A DNA stretch of 64,000 nucleotides from assembly GCF_022758235.1 (NCBI RefSeq), contig NZ_JALEBG010000001.1, positions 1,364,001 to 1,428,000 of the forward strand, written 5' to 3'. Under the pieces are notes generated by a model, which made no database searches, was not told the DNA's origin, and saw only the letters and a list, made by a program, of their open reading frames with translations. Made by a program: the position numbers and the translations under genes. Shown here piece by piece: positions 45,193-54,432 of the stretch. Source of the stretch: Pontibacter liquoris (GTDB lineage: Bacteria; Bacteroidota; Bacteroidia; Cytophagales; Hymenobacteraceae). How positions within the stretch are numbered: the stretch's first letter is position 1; the number at the start of each line of letters is the position of its first letter.

Positions 45193-46380
45193 TTACTTGA
45201 ACGTCTTAGTAATAAACCGGGATTGACTTGCACCACTTACTGAACTGGTAAGGGCTTTTTCTGAATAGACATTCTTGGGCCTGAACAAGGAGAGGTCTTT
45301 GCCTGCCAAAGATTTAGTTTTCAGATTCTCAAGGAAAGTCTTTGGCTTCAGGGCTGTATCATCAGTTGGAAAATAAATGTACCATTGCGCACGGAGTGCA
45401 TCCTGTTCTGCCTGCCAGAATGTAAAATACCTATCAGGTTTATCTTTCCCAATTTGAATTTGAAAATCATCAATTTCTGATTTAATGACTGTAAAATCAG
45501 ATGTAGCAGCAAAATCCATAGCGGTAGGTATAGTTTGTCCTATGTGATGATAGGAGTGAAAATAACCTCCAGCGTCAGTATAGCCTATGTAAAGATCAAA
45601 CTGTTCGATGACTGTTGACGGGAATTGAAGATCGTACTCCTTGGAAGGCAAAAATGGGAAGTAAAGTAACAATTTGCTGTTAGGATCACCTGCTTTCGTG
45701 TAGCCAAATAATGTGACACCAAGGTTGGTCACTCCGGCAGGCCTGACAAACTTCCGTACTTCGGCTACATTAGCTTTCGAGAAGTCGACATATGTTTCGG
45801 CTGACGTGACTTCGGTAAACATGTACTTCTTATAGCCAGGCACCCACATGTAAACCAGGTCATTAGGGAGTAATCTTCGGTATTTGATCGTCTGGGTATC
45901 AGTATCCCAGATGGCTACCCAAGAGCCCGGTTGTTTTGATTCGAAGTGATACAAGGCATCATTAGGCATGTTGGAGTAATAGATGGTAGCCGGTTCTGTT
46001 GCACCACGTACAACAGGCTTCGATGTTTCATCTATATGCCATTGGTTCTTATTTACCTGAATGTATGTAGCCACAGAGTATCTGCCTAGGGCGGGGTTAA
46101 AATAAATGGTGGTAAAATCAAATTTAGCATCCTTTGATTTTACCTTTAGCGCATGATCTTTACCAGTTGCAAGCAAAGTATCCAAGAGCACTTTCCCATC
46201 TTTCTGTGAAATAGCCAATTCAAATTCTTTTATCTCCGGTGAGTCCGGATCATAGCGGTAGCTAAAGTCGAATGTTTTTGTGGTTGGGGTAGGCTCAGGA
46301 ACAGGTGCTGATTCCTTTTCAGTGTCGCAACCCAGTAATAAAGTAAGTAACAGAATACTTAAAAATGGTTTTAAACGCAT
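45193..46380 (-). CDS. Large lipoprotein of unknown function
   Basis: A 395-residue lipoprotein with lipobox LLLGC (Cys18) and an acidic, Pro/Thr linker (DTEKESAPVPEPTPTTKTF). The rest looks like consecutive beta-sandwich domains with many aromatic residues (FDFSYRYDPDSPEIKEF, YLPF-type strands, FTFWQAEQDALRAQWYIYF). I recognise no family. The G+C content is lower than the chromosomal flanks but higher than the RT gene. It lies between the truncated and the intact hrpB copies and may have arrived with them. Confidence 0.7.
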   Translation of the reverse strand: MRLKPFLSILLLTLLLGCDTEKESAPVPEPTPTTKTFDFSYRYDPDSPEIKEFELAISQKDGKVLLDTLLATGKDHALKVKSKDAKFDFTTIYFNPALGRYSVATYIQVNKNQWHIDETSKPVVRGATEPATIYYSNMPNDALYHFESKQPGSWVAIWDTDTQTIKYRRLLPNDLVYMWVPGYKKYMFTEVTSAETYVDFSKANVAEVRKFVRPAGVTNLGVTLFGYTKAGDPNSKLLLYFPFLPSKEYDLQFPSTVIEQFDLYIGYTDAGGYFHSYHHIGQTIPTAMDFAATSDFTVIKSEIDDFQIQIGKDKPDRYFTFWQAEQDALRAQWYIYFPTDDTALKPKTFLENLKTKSLAGKDLSLFRPKNVYSEKALTSSVSGASQSRFITKTFK

Positions 46381-46619
46381 AAGTTAGAGAGGGCAGGTTA
46401 GAATTTTGTTAGTATAATACCTTGCTAGATATTTAGCGTTTCCAATATACGTGATGTTTAATATAAGGATATAACAAGATAGTTTAATTCAAATTACATC
46501 TTTGTAGCATTTTTCATCTGATAAGAATGTAGCTTTATTGGCTCCTGAAAACATCCTGTACCTTTGTGATTAGGTATAGAGGTGTACCTGTTTTAGTTTA
46601 TCATTAAAGCTTACCAATC
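46381..46619. other. Divergent spacer before hrpB
   Basis: AT-rich spacer of 239 bases with a good candidate promoter for hrpB at 46538-46566. It differs completely from the bases upstream of the truncated copy at 44937. Confidence 0.5.
46538..46566 (+). promoter_or_regulatory. Candidate hrpB promoter
   Basis: TTG at 46538-46540, an 18-base spacer, and TACCTTTG at 46559-46566, an exact match to TAnnTTTG. The expected start lies about 45 bases before the TTG start codon. Confidence 0.45.
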
Positions 46620-49070
46620 TTGCCCTTCAACCCATTTACCATAGACTTACCCGTTCGGGAAATTATACCTGCCGTTAGGGAGCACCTGGCGGCGCAGAAC
46701 ACGCTGATCGTAAACGCCCCTCCCGGAGCCGGTAAAAGTACCTTGCTGCCGCTGGCTATACTCGATGAAGTATGGCTGACAGGCCAGAAGATCATCATGT
46801 TGGAGCCCCGGCGTCTGGCGGCCAAAACCATTGCCGAGCGCCTGGCGCAGCTGCTGGGCGAGGAGGTAGGCCAGACGGTCGGTTACCGCATCCGTTTCGA
46901 GACCCGCATTTCCGATAAAACCCGCATCGAGGTCGTCACCGAAGGAATCCTCACCCGCATGATCCACAGCGACCGCGGGCTTACGGGCGTGGGCATCGTG
47001 ATCTTCGACGAGTTTCATGAGCGCAGCATCCATGCTGATGTCGCCATGGCCCTGAGCCGGGAAGCGCAGCAAACGCTTCGACCGGACCTGCGCATCATGG
47101 TGATGTCGGCCACCCTGGATATGCCGCATCTCACCAAAATGCTGCAGGCCCCGGTGGCGCAAAGTATGGGGCGGCAATACCCCGTCGAAACCTTTTATAC
47201 CGGCGACGCCGATGACCGCATGCTGCCCGAAATGACGGCCAAAGTAGTGCAGCAGGCAGCGCAGGAGCGGGAAGGGGATATACTCGTGTTCCTGCCCGGC
47301 GAAAACGACATCCGGAAAGTGGAAGAATTGCTGCGCAGGCAAATGCGCGGCGTCATGATCCACCCGCTGTTCGGTATGCTGCCCTTCGGCAAGCAGTACG
47401 CTGCCATCATGCCCAACCGCGAAGGCAAACGCAAAGTGGTGCTCGCCACAAGTATAGCCGAGACCAGCTTAACCATAGAAGGCGTGTCGGTGGTAGTGGA
47501 TACGGGCTTTGGCAAAACCTCCCGCTTCGATCCGAAGTCCGGGTTGTCGCGCCTCGAAACGGTGCGCATCTCCAAAGACGCCGCCGACCAGCGTGCCGGT
47601 CGCGCCGGTCGCCTGGGCCCGGGTACGGCCTACCGCATGTGGAGCAAAACAACGCAGGAGCGCATGGCACCGCACCGCACCCCCGAAATCCTGGAAGCCG
47701 ACCTGTCTTCGCTGGTGCTCGACATGGCGCAGTGGTGCATTATGGATATCCGTGGCCTGACCTGGCTCAACCCGCCGCCGCGCGCTGCCCTGCAATCGGC
47801 CACCGGCATGCTGCACCAGCTGCAGGCGCTGGAGCACGGCCGCATTACGGAGCACGGCAAGAAAATGCACGCGCTGCCGTGTCACCCGCGCATCGCGCAC
47901 ATGCTGCTCAAAGCCGAAGAAACCGGCCAGGTGGCGCTGGCAAGCGATATTGCCGCCGTACTGGAAGAGCGCGATCCGCTGGACCGCAACGCCGGCATCG
48001 ACATTAATTTAAGAATTGAAGCCCTCCGCAGGTATCGGAAAGAGCAGGGGCAGGGCAAGCGTTTCGGCAAGATCGAGAAGGTCGCCCGCTCGTACCGCCA
48101 GCTGTTCAGTATAGAAGCCGACAACGGCAAATTTGACGAGTATGAAACCGGTGTGCTGCTGACGCATTGCTACCCCGAGCGCATCGCCTACGCACGCCCC
48201 GGCAACAACGCCCAGTTCCAGTTGGCAAGCGGCCAATACGCCTCTGCCGGTCACCGCGACGACCTGGCGCACGAGCCCTGGCTGGCCATCGCGCACCTGC
48301 ACGCCGGTACGGGCGACAACCCGGGCCGCATTTTCCTGGCATCGCCACTCAATCCCCGCGACCTGGCCCCGCTCGTGAAGCAGCAGGAAGTATACCACTG
48401 GGACGTAAACGACGGCGAACTCACCGCCTCCATGGACACGCGCATCGGCAGCATCGTGCTGCAAAGCAAACCGCTGCCACCTCCCGACGAGAAGCACCGC
48501 GTACCCGCCATGTCCGAAGCCATCAAACAGGAAGGAGACCACCTGCTGGACTTTAACCACGAGGTAACCCAATGGCAAAACCGCGTGCTGAGCCTGCGCA
48601 AATGGCGCCCCTCCGAAGCCTGGCCTGACGTGAGCACCTCCACGCTTCTCATGACCAACTGGGACTGGCTGAAGCCCTACCTCTTCGACATCGAGCACCC
48701 GGACGAGCTGATGGAGCTGGAGCTGCTGCCCATACTTCAGAAGTTTTTAGACACAGAGAAACTGGCGCGCATGGACGTGCTGGCTCCCCAAAGTATAAAC
48801 CTGCCCGATGGATCAGGTATCGAGCTGGAGTATAAACCCGATGGTTCTCAGCCCAAACTGGAGATCAGATTGCAGGATGTGCTGGGCTGGGAGGAAAGCC
48901 CAACGGTAGATGAAGGCGAAATGACGGTAGAGCTGGCTTTGCTATCGCCCGATCTGAAGCCGATCACCACCGTGTCAGATCTGGCCAGTTTCTGGAAAGG
49001 GAATTACCGGGTGATCAAGCGGCAGCTGGAAGTGGTTTTTCCGGAAGTGAATTGGAGTAGGGGAGTTTAG
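46620..49070 (+). CDS. hrpB: ATP-dependent helicase HrpB
   Basis: An 816-residue DEAH-box helicase. Walker A NAPPGAGKSTLLPLA (about residues 31-45), DEFHERSIHADVAMA (DExH), VMSATLDMP (motif III), ATSIAETSLTIEGV and QRAGRAGRLGPG (motif VI) come in order, followed by the long HrpB-specific C-terminal region. The start is TTG at 46620: an in-frame stop lies five codons upstream and similarity of the duplicate copy starts at the same codon. HrpB is a predicted RNA helicase of poorly known role. The 5' 158 bases are duplicated at 44937. Confidence 0.93.
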   Translation: MPFNPFTIDLPVREIIPAVREHLAAQNTLIVNAPPGAGKSTLLPLAILDEVWLTGQKIIMLEPRRLAAKTIAERLAQLLGEEVGQTVGYRIRFETRISDKTRIEVVTEGILTRMIHSDRGLTGVGIVIFDEFHERSIHADVAMALSREAQQTLRPDLRIMVMSATLDMPHLTKMLQAPVAQSMGRQYPVETFYTGDADDRMLPEMTAKVVQQAAQEREGDILVFLPGENDIRKVEELLRRQMRGVMIHPLFGMLPFGKQYAAIMPNREGKRKVVLATSIAETSLTIEGVSVVVDTGFGKTSRFDPKSGLSRLETVRISKDAADQRAGRAGRLGPGTAYRMWSKTTQERMAPHRTPEILEADLSSLVLDMAQWCIMDIRGLTWLNPPPRAALQSATGMLHQLQALEHGRITEHGKKMHALPCHPRIAHMLLKAEETGQVALASDIAAVLEERDPLDRNAGIDINLRIEALRRYRKEQGQGKRFGKIEKVARSYRQLFSIEADNGKFDEYETGVLLTHCYPERIAYARPGNNAQFQLASGQYASAGHRDDLAHEPWLAIAHLHAGTGDNPGRIFLASPLNPRDLAPLVKQQEVYHWDVNDGELTASMDTRIGSIVLQSKPLPPPDEKHRVPAMSEAIKQEGDHLLDFNHEVTQWQNRVLSLRKWRPSEAWPDVSTSTLLMTNWDWLKPYLFDIEHPDELMELELLPILQKFLDTEKLARMDVLAPQSINLPDGSGIELEYKPDGSQPKLEIRLQDVLGWEESPTVDEGEMTVELALLSPDLKPITTVSDLASFWKGNYRVIKRQLEVVFPEVNWSRGV

Positions 49071-49112
49071 GAGTTTGAGAGTTAGAGGGGTAGAAAGTTA
49101 AAAAGTTTCCTG

Positions 49113-49147
49113 GACCTCGCAGTGTCCGAAGGTCCTGCGAGCGTCTG
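49113..49147. repeat. Dispersed hairpin repeat A, copy 3
   Basis: GACCTCGCAGTGTCCGAAGG start and CTGCGAGCGTCTG end; a 35-bp copy with a perfect CTCGCAG/CTGCGAG stem. Compare 33131-33165 and 37314-37348. Confidence 0.8.
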
Positions 49148-49218
49148 GCTAGCCTAAGCAGTAGCTGTGTAGCAACTACCCTAGTTCGCTACCGGCTGTA
49201 GTATAAGCCTCTGCCCCA

Positions 49219-49237
49219 GCCGGATTATAAATCCGGC
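49219..49237. repeat. Short perfect palindrome
   Basis: GCCGGATTATAAATCCGGC, an 8-bp stem with a 3-base centre, in the same repeat-rich spacer. Confidence 0.6.
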
Positions 49238-49698
49238 AGCATATGTATGACACGGGTTACATACCTGCGCCAGCAAAAGAAGTATAAAACGGTATTTTAC
49301 AGAGCCAGAATGATCTGCTGCCGGGCCACGTTATAAACCCGCGCTAGCGGGAGGCCAGCAAATGAAATATAAACGGCCTTGCTTTTAATGGGGCCGTTTC
49401 ATACTTCTCTATACCCAGCATAGCCCCTGCCACGTGCGCATCGAGCCTGAAGCAAACCGTGGCTCCAGATAGCCCATGGCAGCGGCGAAGTTATCCGATC
49501 ATCACAATTTGTCATCACAAACACCCTTCCGGTAACAGTTTTCTGAAATTCAGCGGCTTTTCTTCCTCCTTTTGTGTACGTTCTTTCGTAGAAAAGGAAA
49601 ATGAAATATTAGAATAATTGTATAGTGATAAAGAAATTCCTTTGTCGCATACGTAGCTGTCTGGTATCCCCCTTTTTTAGGCCTTTAACTGTAGCTCT

Positions 49699-52422
49699 AT
49701 GTTTCGAACGTTAGCGCGGCTGCTTAATATCAGGTATGGCGAAGTGAAACTGGTCCGGGCGCTGTTCCTGATCGAGTTCTTACTGGGCGCTGCGGTGGCT
49801 TTTTTTTCCACGGCGAGCCTGGCCCTGTTCCTTTCTTCGTTTGAGATCAGGGTGCTGCCCTTGGTTTACATCCTTGCTGCGGCCTGCCTGTTCGTGTTCA
49901 TCCTGCTGTATGCCCGTTTTGAGGCCCGCTTTACCCCGGGCAGGTTATTGCAGCTGGTGATCCTCTTTTCGGCCGTTTCAGTGCTGGTCTGCTGGCTGGT
50001 CATGGCTTTTACCACCGTCCGGTGGCTGCCACCACTGCTCGTTATCTGGAACCTGGTTATCTATATGCTGGTCGGGGATGCATTCTGGGGTATGGTGGCC
50101 ATGCGGTTTAATGTGCGGGAAGGGAAGCGGCTGGCTGCCATTGTAGGGGCCGGCGACCTGCCGGCCAAGATGCTGGGCTATCTTTCTGTTACGGCCCTGG
50201 TGCCTTTTATCGGGGTGGTAAACCTGTTATGGGTTTCCATTGCCTGTTTTATACTTGCTTACGTGCTGTTGTCCGCTTTTAACGTTGCGGCAGTTCCCGA
50301 AACCGAGGAGCCCGCTGCCACGCATGCGCATCGGCCGCATCCCCACAAAAACGAATCGTTCTGGGCGTATTACTTTCAGAATAACCTGATCGGCAGCATC
50401 GCGGTCTGGGCGCTGATCGGCTATACGATCTTCTTTGTGCTCGATTTTACTTTTCTCTCCGAAATAAAACTGGAAACGTCGGGCAGCCATGAGGTGGCCA
50501 CTTTCCTGTCCGTCTTTTTTGCTGCCGGGCGCCTGCTGGCCATTCTCTTCAAGCTGATCTTCAGCAGCAAAGTGATCGCCCGGTTCGGGCTGGCCAATTC
50601 GCTGCTGGTGGCGCCTGTGCTCCTGTTTTTAGTTAACCTGTTTATTCTGGCCTCAGCCGAAGGGCTGCCCACTTATATGTATGTTTTTGGCATGATGGTG
50701 CTGCTGGCGGAGGTGTTGCGCGCTACCCTGCAGGACCCGGTGGCCTTTGTGCTGTTCCAGCCGTTGTCGCCGCACAGCCGCCTGAAAGGCCATACCATCA
50801 AAGGCTATACTTTGCCGCTGGCCCTGTTCCTGGTTGGCGCGTGCCTCACGTATAACCTGCAGCAGTATGGCGGGCTTACCATCACAGGCGTTTCGGAGGT
50901 GTTGTTTTTCTTGCTCCTGCTCTGGGCAGGCAGTGTGTTCCTGATCCGGAAGGCCTACCTGCATACCTTGGTAAAGACCCTGCAGAAAGGTTTTTTCTCG
51001 GGCACGAGCTTATTTCTGAATGATGCTGCCGTTACGGAACTGCTGGTGCAGAAAACCGCCAGCGCCAAACCCCAGGAGGTCCTGGAGGCGCTTAACCTGC
51101 TGGAACGATCCGGCTATCCCGCCATCCATACACTGCTGATGCGGCATTTAAAAAGCGATTCCCGGGAAGTAAAGGAGTATACGTTGGCCCGGATCATCGA
51201 AAACAACATGGTGGGGGCGTTGCCTTTGATCGAACATCAACTGGAACACCAGCCCGACCCCCGGCTGCGGCCCCTGCTGATCAGGGCGCAGTTCTACCTG
51301 CAAAAAGGGGAGGGCAGTTTGCAGGCACTACAGCGCCTGGACCCGGCCTGTAAGAAAGAAGCCATGATCGGCCTGCTCAACCACCCCGGTGCAGCCAGCA
51401 AGCCTGCTTTGCAAGAGCTGTCGGCTATGGCTGCGGGCAACACAGAAGAAAAGCTGCTGGCGCTGGATATCATGGCAGCAGCAAGGGAGGGCAAGTATGA
51501 GCACCTGGTAGCCGCCCTCTTGCAGGATGCCGAACCCAGGGTGTATACCAGCGCCATAACTGTGGCGGGCAAGGTAAAATATTACCCGCTTTTTAAAACA
51601 GCCGCCGCGGTAGCCGTAAAAACAGGGGCTTACCCGGCGTTGCAAAAAGCTTTGCTTGCTTATGGCGACCTGATTTACAAGGCCGAATACATGGGCCTGG
51701 AGGAGCTGCCCGAGCCGCTGCTCCCCATACTGCTGAAAGCGGCCGGCAAAATAAAAGGTACCCATACCACCCTTTTCCTGGAAACGGCCCTGAAACGCTA
51801 CCCGGCGCACAGCGACTTGGTAGTAGAAGCCCTCTGTGAAAAGAAAGCAGCCTTATCAGGCGAGACCAGAAAGCTGCTGGAAGCCTGGGTGGCCCAGAAA
51901 CTGGAACAGAATCAGCTGAAAAAGAACTACTGCCAGCAGCTGTTCCCCGACAAGGCCGCGGCGCTTCTGCAGCAAGCCATCTGCTCCGAGATCAACCAGG
52001 ATATACTCCGAATCCTAAAAGGGCTTTCGCTTGTTTATGATCAGGAGCGTATAGAAAGGGTAATAACACTGTATAAACTGGGCTACAGGCACAAACTATC
52101 GAATGCCGTGGAAATGCTTGAGCTGCTTATTCCGAACCGGTACTTTACCAGCCTGGATGGCCTGATTGAGTTTATGCAGGATGTCGCGCGCAACCAGGTA
52201 GAGGCGCCGCCGGGCAAACGCAGGACTACCGGGGCCATCATCCGGGAGATCCTCCTCGATAATATGGCCGGCTGCACGTCCTGGACGCGGTCGGTGGCCT
52301 GTTACCTGATCCCCCGGCTCCAGGATAAAAGCTTTCCGCTTCAACTCCTGGAGAAGGACGCTGGGAAAGAAGACCCGCTTTTCCGCGAAACCCGGAATTA
52401 TGTTGTATCCATGTTAAGCTAA
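49699..52422 (+). CDS. NTT/Npt-like membrane transporter fused to a HEAT-like repeat domain
   Basis: A 907-residue protein. Residues about 15-420 contain 10-12 membrane helices with the layout of nucleotide (ADP/ATP-type) or MFS transporters, including MFRTLARLLNIRYGEVKLVR at the start and a His-rich cytosolic loop (HAHRPHPHKNES). From about 440 onward the protein is soluble and made of helical pairs (EVLEALNLLERSGYPAIHTL, REVKEYTLARIIENN, and others), as in HEAT or armadillo repeats. Annotated relatives are called Npt1/Npt2-family nucleotide transporters. First gene of an apparent operon with a cNMP-binding protein 10 bases downstream, so the repeat tail is probably a docking platform; that is inference. 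Confidence 0.72.
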   Translation: MFRTLARLLNIRYGEVKLVRALFLIEFLLGAAVAFFSTASLALFLSSFEIRVLPLVYILAAACLFVFILLYARFEARFTPGRLLQLVILFSAVSVLVCWLVMAFTTVRWLPPLLVIWNLVIYMLVGDAFWGMVAMRFNVREGKRLAAIVGAGDLPAKMLGYLSVTALVPFIGVVNLLWVSIACFILAYVLLSAFNVAAVPETEEPAATHAHRPHPHKNESFWAYYFQNNLIGSIAVWALIGYTIFFVLDFTFLSEIKLETSGSHEVATFLSVFFAAGRLLAILFKLIFSSKVIARFGLANSLLVAPVLLFLVNLFILASAEGLPTYMYVFGMMVLLAEVLRATLQDPVAFVLFQPLSPHSRLKGHTIKGYTLPLALFLVGACLTYNLQQYGGLTITGVSEVLFFLLLLWAGSVFLIRKAYLHTLVKTLQKGFFSGTSLFLNDAAVTELLVQKTASAKPQEVLEALNLLERSGYPAIHTLLMRHLKSDSREVKEYTLARIIENNMVGALPLIEHQLEHQPDPRLRPLLIRAQFYLQKGEGSLQALQRLDPACKKEAMIGLLNHPGAASKPALQELSAMAAGNTEEKLLALDIMAAAREGKYEHLVAALLQDAEPRVYTSAITVAGKVKYYPLFKTAAAVAVKTGAYPALQKALLAYGDLIYKAEYMGLEELPEPLLPILLKAAGKIKGTHTTLFLETALKRYPAHSDLVVEALCEKKAALSGETRKLLEAWVAQKLEQNQLKKNYCQQLFPDKAAALLQQAICSEINQDILRILKGLSLVYDQERIERVITLYKLGYRHKLSNAVEMLELLIPNRYFTSLDGLIEFMQDVARNQVEAPPGKRRTTGAIIREILLDNMAGCTSWTRSVACYLIPRLQDKSFPLQLLEKDAGKEDPLFRETRNYVVSMLS

Positions 52423-52432
52423 ACCCGTGCTT

Positions 52433-52897
52433 ATGCTGCTGATAGAGAAGGTACTCATGTTAAAGGCTTCGGAGATATTCAGAAACATACCCGAGCAGGA
52501 ACTGGTAGGCCTGGCCGGCATACTGGAGGAAGTATACCTAGAATCGGACGTGTGTGTGTTCTCGAAGGGCGATGTGGGCAAAGGCATGTACTTTATCTTT
52601 AAAGGCCGCATCCGCATCCACGACGGCGGGCTGACCCTGGCCCTGCTGGAAGAGAACGATATTGTGGGCGAACTCTCGGTGCTGGATGCCGAAAAGCGGT
52701 CTGCCAGCGCCACCACCACCGAAGAAACCATCCTGCTGAAACTGGAGCAGGAGCCTTTTTACGAGATCATGCTCAACAATCCCGAGGTGCTCAAGGGCAT
52801 CCTGAAAACCCTCTGCCGCCGCCTGCGCATCATGGACAGCAAAAGCGCCACCCTGCAGCAGCCTGCTGCAGCCATGAGTCACCCTGCTGTAAAGTAA
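52433..52897 (+). CDS. Cyclic nucleotide-binding domain protein
   Basis: A 154-residue single-domain cNMP sensor. The beta-roll reads CVFSKGDVGKGMYFIFKGRI, and the phosphate-binding cassette is IVGELSVLDAEKRSASATT with the key Glu and Arg present, so it should bind a cyclic nucleotide. There is no DNA-binding helix-turn-helix; the C-terminal helix (LKGILKTLCRRLRIMD) is short, so it must act through a partner. ATG 52433 is preferred to the GTG at 52427. It lies 10 bases after the transporter gene and upstream of an adenylate cyclase. Confidence 0.85.
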   Translation: MLLIEKVLMLKASEIFRNIPEQELVGLAGILEEVYLESDVCVFSKGDVGKGMYFIFKGRIRIHDGGLTLALLEENDIVGELSVLDAEKRSASATTTEETILLKLEQEPFYEIMLNNPEVLKGILKTLCRRLRIMDSKSATLQQPAAAMSHPAVK

Positions 52898-52992
52898 TAA
52901 CAGCAGGTAGACAGCAGGCCAAACGTAGTATGATGATTTAAGAAAGAAAGCCGGTGTAAAAGCCGGATTAAAGTGCCTGATACAAACAAGCT

Positions 52993-53391
52993 ATGAAAAT
53001 ACTGGTAGTGGACGACGAAGCCGACGTGCAGCCGCTTTTTGTGCAGCGTTTCCGCAAAGAGGTGCGTACGGGAGAAGTAGAGCTGGCTTTTGCATTGTCC
53101 GGCGAGGAAGCGTATACCTACATCGAGCAGCATCCTTTTGAGGTCGTCCTGATCTTGTCGGACATCAACATGCCCGGCATGAGCGGCCTGGAACTGCTGC
53201 GGTTACTGCGGGAGAAGTATGCCGTGGCCCCGCCCGTCATCATGATGATCACCGCCTACAGCGACGCGGAGAATTATCAGCAGGCCATGCAGTACGGAGC
53301 CGATGATTTCCTGACCAAACCCCTCGACTTCCCTAAGCTGAAAGATAAACTTAAAGTGCTGACGTTTGATGGCAAAGATACTGGTGGTTGA
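52993..53391 (+). CDS. Single-domain response regulator (CheY-like)
   Basis: A 132-residue receiver domain: acidic pair in KILVVDDEADV, phospho-acceptor Asp57 in VLILSDINMPGMSG, switch Thr in MMITAYSD and Lys in DDFLTKPLDFPKLKDKL. There is no output domain, so it acts by protein contact or as phosphate shuttle. Its last 23 bases overlap the start of the receiver-cyclase gene, so both proteins are made together. Confidence 0.92.
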   Translation: MKILVVDDEADVQPLFVQRFRKEVRTGEVELAFALSGEEAYTYIEQHPFEVVLILSDINMPGMSGLELLRLLREKYAVAPPVIMMITAYSDAENYQQAMQYGADDFLTKPLDFPKLKDKLKVLTFDGKDTGG

Positions 53392-54412
53392 TGATGAGGC
53401 CGATATGGAACTTCTGATCAAGCAGAAATTCAGGCGCAAGATACGGGATAACACTTATGAGTTTGTTTTTGCCCAGAATGGCGCGGAGGCGCTGGAGAAA
53501 TTACACGATCATCCGGACCTGGATATTGTGCTGACCGATATCAACATGCCGGTAATGGACGGCCTGACCTTGCTCACAAAGCTTCCGGAAACAAACCCCA
53601 TCATCAAAACCGTGATTGTATCGGCGTACGGCGACATGGAAAACATCCGCACGGCCATGAACCGGGGCGCCTACGATTTTGTGTGCAAGCCCGTGGATTT
53701 TGAAGACCTGGAGCTGACCGTGAATAAAACGCTGCAGCATGTAACCCAGATGCGCAACACGCTGCAGGCCATAAAGGAAAATAACATCCTGAAGATGTAT
53801 GTAGACGAGTCGGTGCTGAGCTTTATGACCCACCAGGAATTTGAAAATAGCCTGCTGGTAAATGAGTCGGTGGAGGCCACTGTGATGTTCATCGATATTT
53901 GCGGGTTTACAGCCATTGCAGAGCAGGTGTCGGCCAATGAGGTGGTGAACCTGCTCAACAGTATGTTCGACCTGATGGTGCACGAGATCATTGAGCAGGG
54001 CGGTCGCATCGACAAGTTTCTGGGAGATGCGGTAATGGCTGTTTTCCGGGGCAACTATCACCTGGACAGGTGCGTGGAAGCGGCGCTGGCCGTTCGGAAA
54101 AAGCTGGGATCGTTCGAACAAAAACTGGCGGGTGGTACCGTCTATAAACCCCAGGTGTCGATCGGGATCAATGCCGGCGATGTGATCTCGGGGAATATCG
54201 GCTCTGCTTCGCTCCGGCGGCTGGATTATACAGTGATCGGCGATGCCGTAAATGTGGCGCAGCGGCTGCAGTCGATGGCCCAGCCCGGGCAAATTGTGAT
54301 CACCAATACCTCCTGCGAAAAAATTAAAGAATCTTTTATTTGCAAACCAATAGGGGAATTGAAGCTCAAAAACAAAGAGAAGCCTGTAATGACGTATGAA
54401 GTGCTGGAATAG
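53369..54412 (+). CDS. Receiver domain-class III adenylate cyclase
   Basis: A 347-residue protein. Residues 1-120 are a receiver domain (VVDDEADME, phospho-Asp57 in VLTDINMPVMDG, SAYGDME, CKPVDFEDLE). Residues about 165-347 are a class III nucleotide cyclase with both metal Asp (FIDICGFT, Asp176; FLGDAVMA, Asp220), Lys216 and Thr288 at the purine-specifying positions, and transition-state Asn295 and Arg299 in DAVNVAQR. Lys with Thr is the adenylate-cyclase pattern, so cAMP is the expected product, made when the receiver is phosphorylated. ATG 53369 is preferred to the TTG at 53366. Confidence 0.9.
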   Translation: MAKILVVDDEADMELLIKQKFRRKIRDNTYEFVFAQNGAEALEKLHDHPDLDIVLTDINMPVMDGLTLLTKLPETNPIIKTVIVSAYGDMENIRTAMNRGAYDFVCKPVDFEDLELTVNKTLQHVTQMRNTLQAIKENNILKMYVDESVLSFMTHQEFENSLLVNESVEATVMFIDICGFTAIAEQVSANEVVNLLNSMFDLMVHEIIEQGGRIDKFLGDAVMAVFRGNYHLDRCVEAALAVRKKLGSFEQKLAGGTVYKPQVSIGINAGDVISGNIGSASLRRLDYTVIGDAVNVAQRLQSMAQPGQIVITNTSCEKIKESFICKPIGELKLKNKEKPVMTYEVLE

Positions 54413-54432
54413 GCATGCTGCCCAATATAAGG

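Larger units (their letters stand above)
49071..49698. other. Repeat-bearing intergenic region
   Basis: About 628 bases. It holds repeat A copy 3 (49113-49147), a 19-bp palindrome (49219-49237), a CGCGCTAGCGGGAG fragment near 49350 related to the GAGCTTGTAGCTCG repeats, and the presumed promoter of the signalling operon in the AT-rich last 150 bases. No gene. Confidence 0.55.

Noticed and set aside
48009..48698. Long antisense frame (229 codons) inside hrpB, with other similar frames in uvrA2 and the receiver-cyclase gene
   Set aside because: High-G+C genes produce such shadow frames; none has a recognisable start region, motif or independent spacing.
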